Positions 1 through 5,376 of a stretch of DNA of 7,989 nt are shown here, piece by piece. Below the pieces are notes generated by a model. It was not told the origin of the DNA. It made no database searches and saw nothing but the letters and a program-made list of their open reading frames with translations. Position 1 is the first letter of the stretch, and each line of letters opens with the position of its first letter. The position numbers and the translations under genes were made by a program. The DNA is taken from assembly GCA_015485375.1 (NCBI GenBank), contig WFTU01000278.1:1-7989 (forward strand). The letters run 5' to 3'. Source of the DNA: Paracoccaceae bacterium (GTDB taxonomy: Bacteria > Pseudomonadota > Alphaproteobacteria > Rhodobacterales > Rhodobacteraceae).

Positions 1-667
1 GCCCGATTGCGGGCATCAGTTCGGACTGCAAGAAATGTCCCGTTGTCGCCAGAGCGTCGCAAATATCCTTTGTGTCCGCCTCGGGGCTGTCCAGTCGCAG
101 AAAACGGGGCAGGGGGAGCAGGCGGTCGGCCCATTCTCCGGCGGCGGCGCGACTGACCGCGCGTCCCGATTTGGGCGAGACATAGGCCAGATCCTGCATC
201 ACGCCCGTCACGGCACATTCTGACAAATCCATGCCATATCCCATGTCCGTCAGCAGCGCGTTTTCCCAAAGCGCATAGCGGGCCGGCCAGTCAGCGCTCT
301 CGCCGAGAGCGTCGAGCAAATCAATGGTGCGCGCGTAAAGCAACGGATGCGGTTCACGTTCCGGCAGGGCGGTTGAAAGGGCGGAAATCGCCCCCATTGC
401 TGCCAGCGTGCCGCGATCCGACATTACTGAAACCGCGCGCGATTTGACCGGATCAACCGTGAAGGCGCCCAGATGTTCCTCCAGCCGCGCCTTCCATGTC
501 ACCGAAAGCTGCGCGCCCGGTTGCAGGATCGGGGCCATCTTGCGCGAGGCCCCGCCCCGCACCAGTCCGGCATGGCGGCCATGTTCGGCCGTGAAAACTT
601 CAATGATAGCGGAGCCTTCGCCGTGTTTGCGCACCGACAGCAAGGCTCCTTCGTCGCGCCATTCCAT
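1..667 (-). CDS. recO: DNA repair protein RecO (partial, C-terminus off the left edge)
   Basis: RecO acts in the RecFOR pathway, where it helps load RecA onto SSB-coated single-stranded DNA during gap repair. The visible 222 residues open with MEWRDEGALLSVRKHGEG and continue through the N-terminal OB-fold region, including VRGGASRKMAP at about residues 37-47, followed by the helical C-terminal part with YVSPKSGRAVS and TTGHFLQSEL near the cut end. RecO proteins are usually about 240 residues, so only the last 15-25 should be missing. Only two cysteines are visible (about 151 and 203), so the four-cysteine zinc site of some RecO proteins is absent. The ATG is preceded by AGGG at 675-678 with a 7-base spacing, overlapping the stop codon of the upstream DUF1491 gene. 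The gap of 9 bp implies cotranscription. The family call rests on recognised sequence and on the era-DUF1491-recO order. Confidence 0.93.
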   Translation of the reverse strand, partial: MEWRDEGALLSVRKHGEGSAIIEVFTAEHGRHAGLVRGGASRKMAPILQPGAQLSVTWKARLEEHLGAFTVDPVKSRAVSVMSDRGTLAAMGAISALSTALPEREPHPLLYARTIDLLDALGESADWPARYALWENALLTDMGYGMDLSECAVTGVMQDLAYVSPKSGRAVSRAAAGEWADRLLPLPRFLRLDSPEADTKDICDALATTGHFLQSELMPAIG

Positions 668-676
668 GCCAGCACC

Positions 677-1009
677 CTAGCGGGGCAACTGGTCGGGGGT
701 AAAGAGGGCGCGGCCGTCGCGGTCCTCCACCTCGATAATCCAGAGGTCGGGGTCGTATTTCATCTGCTGGCGCAGGGCTTCCTCGACTTCGGCATCCGGA
801 CCGTGGGCCAGCGGCACCCATTCCTCGTTTCCGTCGAGATCATGCGTGCGGGTATAGGCCTGCGCCTCGCCGTCGAGCGTGTCGAGTTTCAGGATAATCG
901 CGCCGGCGGTTGGATCACCCTTGGCGCGGATATAGACCGGAATATTCAGCGAATCCATGCGCATACGGAAAGCGCCGATCCAGAAATCCGATGTGACGCG
1001 CGGCGTCAT
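677..1009 (-). CDS. DUF1491 family protein, function unknown
   Basis: This is a small protein of 110 residues. It begins MTPRVTSDFWIGAFRMRM and contains the stretch KGDPTAGAIILKLDTLDG and a C-terminal EVEDRDGRALFTPDQ. These match my memory of the DUF1491 family, found mainly in alphaproteobacteria, for which I know no established function. There is no signal peptide, membrane segment or clear catalytic motif; the composition suggests a soluble alpha/beta protein. The frame stays open upstream to 1066, but I chose the ATG at 1007-1009 because it overlaps the era stop codon as ATGA and because family members start at this point. No good Shine-Dalgarno sequence precedes it, so translation is probably coupled to era. 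Its position between era and recO appears usual for this bacterial group (from memory). The family call is fairly sure; any function would be a guess. Confidence 0.85.
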   Translation of the reverse strand: MTPRVTSDFWIGAFRMRMDSLNIPVYIRAKGDPTAGAIILKLDTLDGEAQAYTRTHDLDGNEEWVPLAHGPDAEVEEALRQQMKYDPDLWIIEVEDRDGRALFTPDQLPR

Positions 1010-1914
1010 GCGCCGTCTTTGAAGTCCAGACCCATTTCGGAGTATCTCTCCGGCTCCTCGAGCCATTTCGGGCGGACTTTTACCTGTAAAAACAGATGCA
1101 CTTCACGGCCGAGGAACTCTTTCAGCTCCTGCCGCGCGGCCATGGAAACGGCCTTGATGGTTTCGCCTTTCGGGCCAAGTGCGATGCCCTTGTGCCCGTC
1201 GCGCATGACATAGACGATCTGGTCAATACGCACGGAACCGTCCTTGCGATCCTGCCAGTTCTCGGTTTCCACCGTCAGCTGGTAGGGCAGTTCCTGGTGC
1301 AGGCGCAGGGTCAGCTTCTCGCGCGTGATCTCGGCGGCCAGCATCCGCATCGGTGCGTCCGCTATCTGGTCCTCGGGGTAAAGCCACGGCCCGACCGGCA
1401 GTTTGCCGGCTAGCCAGCTTTTGAGGTCATCGACACCGAAACCCTTTTCGGCGGAGATCATGAATGTCTCGGCAAAAGGAAAGCGTTCGTTCATTTTGGC
1501 CGACAGGGCCAGCAGCACATCGCTTTTCACCTTGTCGATCTTGTTGATCGCCAGCGCGATCGGGCGATTGTCCGTGCGCTCCGCCAGCGAGTCGAGAATG
1601 GCCTCGACCCCTTTGGTGATGCCGCGATGGGCTTCGATCAGCAGCACGACCATGTCGGCATCCGCCGCGCCGCTCCATGCGGCCGTGACCATGGCACGGT
1701 CGAGGCGCCGGCGGGGACGAAACAGGCCGGGGGTGTCGACGAAAATAATTTGTGTGTCCCCCTCGATGGCGATGCCGCGAATGCGGGCGCGCGTGGTCTG
1801 CACCTTATGCGTGACGATGGAGACCTTGGCCCCCACCATCCGGTTCAGCAAGGTGGATTTTCCGGCATTCGGCTCGCCAATCAGCGCGACAAATCCGCAT
1901 CGTGTATCAGCCAT
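1006..1914 (-). CDS. era: GTPase Era (30S ribosome assembly)
   Basis: Era is an essential GTPase that binds the 3' end of 16S rRNA and takes part in 30S subunit maturation. The protein has 302 residues, the usual length. The GTPase domain shows G1 GEPNAGKS at 13-20, the switch region HKVQTTR at 36-42, G3 DTPG at 60-63, G4 NKID at 124-127 and G5 SAEKG at 154-158. The C-terminal KH RNA-binding domain covers about 230-284 with the GPKG loop at 247-250. All key motifs are intact. The frame is open to 2001, but the ATG at 1912-1914 is right: it has a strong GGAGG at 1921-1925 with 6-base spacing, overlaps the rnc stop as ATGGCTGA, and gives the normal N-terminus. The stop overlaps the DUF1491 start. 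Pairing with rnc is the conserved arrangement and fits shared work on rRNA maturation. Confidence 0.98.
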   Translation of the reverse strand: MADTRCGFVALIGEPNAGKSTLLNRMVGAKVSIVTHKVQTTRARIRGIAIEGDTQIIFVDTPGLFRPRRRLDRAMVTAAWSGAADADMVVLLIEAHRGITKGVEAILDSLAERTDNRPIALAINKIDKVKSDVLLALSAKMNERFPFAETFMISAEKGFGVDDLKSWLAGKLPVGPWLYPEDQIADAPMRMLAAEITREKLTLRLHQELPYQLTVETENWQDRKDGSVRIDQIVYVMRDGHKGIALGPKGETIKAVSMAARQELKEFLGREVHLFLQVKVRPKWLEEPERYSEMGLDFKDGA

Positions 1915-2596
1915 TTCCGGCCTCCAGTTTTTCGAGCAGCGCCAGCGCGGCCGCCTGTTGTGCAGCCCGTTTGCTGCTGGCTTTGGCGCGGGATTTGGCA
2001 CCGTTCTTCAATTGTGCCTCGATTACGAAGACCGGCGCGTGATCCGGGCCGGAACGTTCGATTTCTGCATATTTTGGCGGGGGCATGCCGCGTGCTTGTG
2101 CCCATTCCTGCAACTCGGATTTCGGGTCAGCTGCGGTTTCCTCGGCTTTTTCGACCCGTTTTCCCCATAATTTCAGCACCAGATCGCGGGTGGTTTCAAA
2201 ATTGGTATCAAGGTAAACGGCCGCAATAACCGCCTCCATCGCGTCGCCGAGCAGGGCCGTCTTGCGCCGCCCGCCGGACATCATTTCCGAGCGCCCGAGC
2301 ATCAGCGCATCGCCCAGCCCGATCTCGTTGGCGACCTCGGCGCAGGTCTCCTTGCGCACCAGTGTATTCAGCCGCGGGGCCAGCTTTCCTTCGGTCGCTT
2401 CGGGGTCGTCGGCCAGCAATGCCTCGGCAATCACCATGCCCAGAACGCGGTCGCCCAGAAACTCCAGCCGCTGGTTGTCCGGTCGCGTGGCCGAGGATAG
2501 CGAGGAATGGGTCAGCGCCTGGTGCAGAAGCTCCGGTCGGGCAAAATCATGCCCTAGCCGGTTCATAAAGTCGCGTGTCGTGGCGGATAGTTTCAA
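1907..2596 (-). CDS. rnc: Ribonuclease III
   Basis: RNase III cuts double-stranded RNA and processes the rRNA precursor and some mRNAs. Read from the TTG start the protein has 229 residues. The catalytic domain carries the signature NQRLEFLGDRVL, with metal-binding Glu45 and Asp49, and the second acidic pair in GDAMEA (Asp118, Glu121). The double-stranded RNA-binding domain covers about 157-225, from DPKSELQEW to the KRAAQQAAALALLEKL helix. The first acidic residue of the usual NERLEFLGD is Gln here, which I recall as normal in this lineage. An ATG at 2629 gives a 240-residue form overlapping lepB by 37 bp. I prefer the TTG at 2594-2596 because it overlaps the lepB stop as TTGA, has GAAGG at 2604-2608 with 7-base spacing, and gives the family-typical MKLSA N-terminus. 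The 3' end overlaps era by 8 bp. Confidence 0.95.
   Translation of the reverse strand: MKLSATTRDFMNRLGHDFARPELLHQALTHSSLSSATRPDNQRLEFLGDRVLGMVIAEALLADDPEATEGKLAPRLNTLVRKETCAEVANEIGLGDALMLGRSEMMSGGRRKTALLGDAMEAVIAAVYLDTNFETTRDLVLKLWGKRVEKAEETAADPKSELQEWAQARGMPPPKYAEIERSGPDHAPVFVIEAQLKNGAKSRAKASSKRAAQQAAALALLEKLEAGNG
1921..1925 (-). promoter_or_regulatory. Ribosome binding site of era inside rnc
   Basis: The minus strand reads GGAGG here, 6 bases ahead of the ATG at 1912-1914. It lies within the last codons of rnc, whose stop codon is itself inside the era start region. This site decides the era start against the longer open frame. Confidence 0.8.
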
Positions 2597-3402
2597 TCGA
2601 TTGCCTTCAGATACCGGTCCGAGCGCCATTTCCAGAACATCAGCAGCGATTTTCCTGCCGAAGAGAACACAATCCGGTCGGCGCGGCCGATGATATTTTC
2701 TGCCGGCACGAAACCCACACCGCCCACGCGTTGCGAGAAGCGGCTGTCCAGCGAGTTGTCGCGGTTGTCACCCATGAAGAAATACTGCCCCTCGGGGACG
2801 ATGAATTCCTCGGTGTTGTCCGCACGTTCGTCGCGAATGTTCAGAACCTCGTGCGTCACGCCATTGGGCAGGGTTTCGAGCGCGCGGTCTTTCACACATT
2901 CTCCACCGAGTGCAGGCGTAAGGTTTTTGCAGCGTGGGAACCCCTGCGCAGGGCCCTGACGTTCAAAGGTTTCGATAAACGGATCAATGGGCTCCTGTTT
3001 GGCCTCGACCCCGTTGATATAAAGGATGCCGTTTTTGACCTGAACCCGGTCACCGGGCCGCCCGATCAGGCGTTTGATGTAGTCCTGCCCCGACACCGGA
3101 TGTTTGAACACGACCACATCGCCCACTTCCGGCTCGCTGCCCAGCAAGCGTGTATCGCTGCCCTTGGCAAAACCGCAGAAATCGACGCCGAACATCGAGG
3201 GGCAGGAGGCATAGGAATACCCATAGGCGAATTTGTTAACAAACAGGAAATCCCCGATCAGAAGCGTCGATTTCATCGAGCCCGACGGAATCCAGAACGG
3301 CTGGAACAGCAGTGTGCGGATCAGTCCGGCCAGAATGAGAGCATAGACGATGGTTTTAAGCGTTTCCATGAAACCGCCTTCGTTTTTCGCTTTAGCCGCC
3401 AT
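2593..3402 (-). CDS. lepB: Signal peptidase I
   Basis: LepB is the inner-membrane serine protease that removes signal peptides from proteins exported by Sec or Tat. The 269-residue protein has a single N-terminal membrane segment at about 14-33, then the catalytic box PSGSMKSTL with nucleophile Ser42, the box holding the general base in DYIKRLIGRPGD (Lys110), and the conserved GDNRDNSLDSR at 210-220. The rest is periplasmic. Four periplasmic cysteines (67, 76, 157, 168) could form two disulfides; that is inference. The ATG at 3400-3402 has AAGGA at 3413-3417 with a 10-base spacing; an internal ATG at residue 12 would remove the hydrophilic leader and is less likely. The stop codon overlaps the rnc start. 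Upstream is a 58-bp gap after acpS, the longest in the operon. Confidence 0.97.
   Translation of the reverse strand: MAAKAKNEGGFMETLKTIVYALILAGLIRTLLFQPFWIPSGSMKSTLLIGDFLFVNKFAYGYSYASCPSMFGVDFCGFAKGSDTRLLGSEPEVGDVVVFKHPVSGQDYIKRLIGRPGDRVQVKNGILYINGVEAKQEPIDPFIETFERQGPAQGFPRCKNLTPALGGECVKDRALETLPNGVTHEVLNIRDERADNTEEFIVPEGQYFFMGDNRDNSLDSRFSQRVGGVGFVPAENIIGRADRIVFSSAGKSLLMFWKWRSDRYLKAID
2604..2608 (-). promoter_or_regulatory. Ribosome binding site of rnc inside lepB
   Basis: The minus strand reads GAAGG, 7 bases before the proposed TTG start of rnc at 2594-2596. It sits inside the final codons of lepB, so translation of the two genes is probably coupled. It is the main argument for the TTG over the in-frame ATG at 2627-2629. 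Confidence 0.65.
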
Positions 3403-3429
3403 ATTCGTGAATTCCTTATATACAAACAG

Positions 3430-3451
3430 GCCCGCCTTGTCGCGCGCGGGC
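3430..3451 (-). other. GC-only inverted repeat between acpS and lepB
   Basis: In the 58-bp gap, GCCCGC (3430-3435) and GCGGGC (3446-3451) can pair over a 10-base loop in the lepB mRNA. It is followed on the transcript by CUGUUUGUAUAUAAGG, a weak U-rich run that merges into the lepB ribosome binding site. It may act as a weak attenuator or as an mRNA stability element; the short stem and broken U-run make full termination unlikely. I saw no convincing -35 box for a separate lepB promoter, although the region contains TATATAA. Confidence 0.4.
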
Positions 3452-3460
3452 GCGGTGGTG

Positions 3461-3874
3461 TCAAGTTCGGGTAGCGGGAATCGGCACAGCCTCGATCACC
3501 ACGAAGGCCTGTGCCCAGGGGTGGTCGTCGGTCAGGGTAACGTGGATGACGGCCTCGTGCCCCTCCGGTGTCATTGCGGCCAGTCGTTTGGCCGCCCCGC
3601 CGGTTACCGTCATGGTCGGCTGGCCGGTGCGCAGGTTGATCACGCCCATTTCCTTCCAGGCTATCCCCATGCGCAAACCGGTGCCGAGCGCCTTGGAGCA
3701 GGCTTCTTTCGCCGCCCAGCGTTTGGCATAGGTCTCGACCGTCAGTTCGCGGTGATCGGCCGTAGCCCGCTCGATATTGGTAAACACGCGTTTCAGGAAA
3801 CGCGCGCCGAAACGCTCGATCGTGCCCTCGATCCGTTCGATATTGGCGAGGTCGGAACCAATGCCGAGGATCAC
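3461..3874 (-). CDS. acpS: Holo-[acyl-carrier-protein] synthase
   Basis: AcpS transfers the 4'-phosphopantetheine arm from coenzyme A to acyl carrier protein, which activates it for fatty acid synthesis in the cytoplasm. The 137-residue protein has the two family motifs: GIGSDLANIERIE at 4-16, with Mg-binding Asp8, and RWAAKEACSKALGTG at 52-66, with Mg-binding Glu57. The end, VTLTDDHPWAQAFVVIEA, is also typical. The start codon is GTG (3872-3874) and overlaps the pdxJ stop as GTGA. A purine-rich GGAGAGGGGG lies just ahead, so the start is well supported and coupled to pdxJ. The pdxJ-acpS pair is conserved in many proteobacteria. A 58-bp gap with a small hairpin separates it from lepB. Confidence 0.97.
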   Translation of the reverse strand: MILGIGSDLANIERIEGTIERFGARFLKRVFTNIERATADHRELTVETYAKRWAAKEACSKALGTGLRMGIAWKEMGVINLRTGQPTMTVTGGAAKRLAAMTPEGHEAVIHVTLTDDHPWAQAFVVIEAVPIPATRT

Positions 3875-4659
3875 GCGACCCCCTCTCCGAACGTTTCGTT
3901 GCGGGCTTCGTCCATCAATGAGCGCATCCGGCGTATGGCGCTGTCCAGCCCGCTGAAAATAGCCTCGCCGATGATGAAATGGCCGATGTTCAGTTCCATC
4001 ACTTCGGGGAAGGCTGCAACCGGTTTCACGGTGTCATAGGTCAGCCCGTGGCCCGCATGCACCTCCAGCCCCAGCGAATGGGCATAGGCCGACATCTCGC
4101 GCAATCGTTCCAGTTCGGCGTCCCGCTCGGCGAATTTCCCTTCGGCGTGGTAGTCACAATAGGCCCCCGTGTGCAGTTCGATCACCTCGGCTCCGATCCG
4201 TGCGGCCGCCTCGATTTGCGGCTGGTCGGCGGCGATGAATATCGACACACGGCAACCGGCCTCGCGCAGCGGCGCGATGAAATGGGCCAGTGAATTTTCC
4301 TCGCGCGCGACTTCCAGCCCGCCCTCGGTCGTGCGCTCCTCGCGTTTTTCCGGAACCAGACAAACCGCGTGCGGACGATGGCGCAGGGCAATCGCCTGCA
4401 TTTCCGGCGTGGCGGCCATCTCGAAATTCAGCGGGATCGACAGATTGGCCATCAGCGCGTCGATATCCGGATCGGTAATGTGGCGGCGATCCTCGCGCAG
4501 ATGTGCGGTGATGCCGTCCGCCCCTGCAACCTCGGCCATTTTCGCGGCGCGCAGCGGGTCGGGGTATGCCCCGCCGCGCGCATTGCGCACCGTGGCCACA
4601 TGGTCGATGTTCACACCCAGACGCAGACGGCCAAGCGGTTTGTTCAGAGGGTTTGCCAT
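3871..4659 (-). CDS. pdxJ: Pyridoxine 5'-phosphate synthase PdxJ
   Basis: PdxJ condenses 1-deoxy-D-xylulose 5-phosphate with 3-amino-2-oxopropyl phosphate to make pyridoxine 5'-phosphate, the last ring-forming step of the DXP-dependent vitamin B6 pathway. The 262-residue TIM-barrel protein keeps the family motifs: GVNIDHVATVRNARGG at 15-30, HLREDRRHI at 53-61, FEMA at 79-82, LVPEKREE at 101-108, ELHTGAYC at 161-168, HAGHGLTY at 201-208 and ELNIGHFIIG. By comparison with E. coli PdxJ (His45, Glu72, His193), the likely catalytic residues are His53, Glu80 and His204. The N-terminus is about 8 residues longer than the E. coli protein. The ATG has only a weak ribosome binding site and lies 15 bp after the DUF2062 gene. 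Its stop overlaps acpS. Confidence 0.98.
   Translation of the reverse strand: MANPLNKPLGRLRLGVNIDHVATVRNARGGAYPDPLRAAKMAEVAGADGITAHLREDRRHITDPDIDALMANLSIPLNFEMAATPEMQAIALRHRPHAVCLVPEKREERTTEGGLEVAREENSLAHFIAPLREAGCRVSIFIAADQPQIEAAARIGAEVIELHTGAYCDYHAEGKFAERDAELERLREMSAYAHSLGLEVHAGHGLTYDTVKPVAAFPEVMELNIGHFIIGEAIFSGLDSAIRRMRSLMDEARNETFGEGVA
3879..3888 (-). promoter_or_regulatory. Ribosome binding site of acpS inside pdxJ
   Basis: The minus strand reads GGAGAGGGGG, ending 4 bases before the GTG start of acpS and lying in the last codons of pdxJ. It supports the non-ATG start and suggests translational coupling. Confidence 0.65.
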
Positions 4660-4674
4660 AGTTCGACTCGCAAT

Positions 4675-5352
4675 CTATTCCGGTTTTTCCGAAGGATAGT
4701 CCGCTTGCGCCCCGCTGTCAGCCTCGGATTGCCGCGCTTGCAAACGGCGCTGTCTCCGCTCTGCCATTTGTTCGCGCCGTTTCATCTGATAGATGCCAAT
4801 CAACGGCTTGGAGACAAAGTACATCAGCGTCGCGAAAATCGCGCCAAGAATAATCCCGCCAATCAGATACGGCAGGAAAATATCGTAGAAAAATATGCTT
4901 AGTCCATCGGAGTTGGCTTCGCCAAAGCCGAACCAGCTTTTGATCAGGCTCCAGATGCCGCCCATGGCATGCTCGAACAGCAGCATTACGGAATCGCCGC
5001 TGCGTTCCTTGGCGGTATTGCCCAGAATAACCGTGCCGAGTTTCAGCGAGCCGGCAGCCACAAACGGATAGGTCACCGGATTGCCGAACCATGTCGTAAT
5101 CAGCGCCGCCAGAACATTTCCGCGCAACAGATAGGCCAGAAACATCGCCAGCAGGATATGCAGCCCGAACAGGGGGGAAAACACCATGAACACGCCCATC
5201 GCCGCGCCGATTGCAATCTTGTGTGGCGTGTCGGGAATGCGGCGAACCCGATGCCCCATGTATTCAAGGCCGCGGCTCCATCCCTTGCGCGGTAGCAACG
5301 CCTCGCGGAGGCGCACTTTCCACGATGGTTTATTCCGCCGCTTGAAGATCAT
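4675..5352 (-). CDS. DUF2062 family membrane protein, function unknown
   Basis: This 225-residue protein has a basic N-terminus (MIFKRRNKPSW), then the DUF2062 signature: PHKIAIGAAMGVFMVFSPLFG at 43-63, with GLH at 63-65, LLRGN at 75-79 and TTWFGNPVTYPF at 86-97. Hydrophobic segments at about 46-76, 80-111 and 158-181 suggest an inner-membrane protein with three or four spans. The tail from about 189 is charged and rich in Arg, Gln and Glu, so probably cytoplasmic. I know no established function for the family. The ATG at 5350-5352 has AGGA at 5363-5366 with 10-base spacing, in the 24-bp gap after rsh. Its place between the alarmone enzyme and pdxJ suggests cotranscription but not a role. Confidence 0.88.
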   Translation of the reverse strand: MIFKRRNKPSWKVRLREALLPRKGWSRGLEYMGHRVRRIPDTPHKIAIGAAMGVFMVFSPLFGLHILLAMFLAYLLRGNVLAALITTWFGNPVTYPFVAAGSLKLGTVILGNTAKERSGDSVMLLFEHAMGGIWSLIKSWFGFGEANSDGLSIFFYDIFLPYLIGGIILGAIFATLMYFVSKPLIGIYQMKRREQMAERRQRRLQARQSEADSGAQADYPSEKPE

Positions 5353-5376
5353 TCCGGTTCATTCCTGCTGACGGTT

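Noticed and set aside
1010..1066. Longer DUF1491 reading starting at 1066.
   Set aside because: The extra 19 residues overlap the era coding sequence and do not match the family; the ATGA overlap gives the usual start.
473..1213. Plus-strand open frame of 246 codons opposite recO, DUF1491 and the end of era.
   Set aside because: Antisense shadow of three recognisable minus-strand genes, with no family match of its own.
1915..2001. Longer era reading with 29 extra N-terminal residues.
   Set aside because: It would overlap rnc by 95 bp, the extension does not resemble Era, and a strong GGAGG sits before the internal ATG at 1912-1914.
2451..2462. Gln in place of the first Glu of the RNase III signature (NQRLEFLGD).
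   Set aside because: The essential metal-binding acids (Glu45, Asp49, Asp118, Glu121) are present, and I recall the Gln as common in Rhodobacterales, so it is not evidence of an inactive enzyme.
2575..3474. Plus-strand open frame of 299 codons opposite lepB.
   Set aside because: Same codon-aligned antisense effect; lepB is fully supported by its catalytic motifs.
4660..4674. GACTC, a possible CcrM (GANTC) methylation site, in the DUF2062-pdxJ gap.
   Set aside because: One such five-base site is expected by chance and nothing nearby suggests cell-cycle control.
5330..5362. Tiny minus-strand open frame (10 codons) starting at 5362 in the leader of the DUF2062 gene.
   Set aside because: Its ATG directly abuts the AGGA with no spacing, so it is unlikely to be translated as a regulatory leader peptide.
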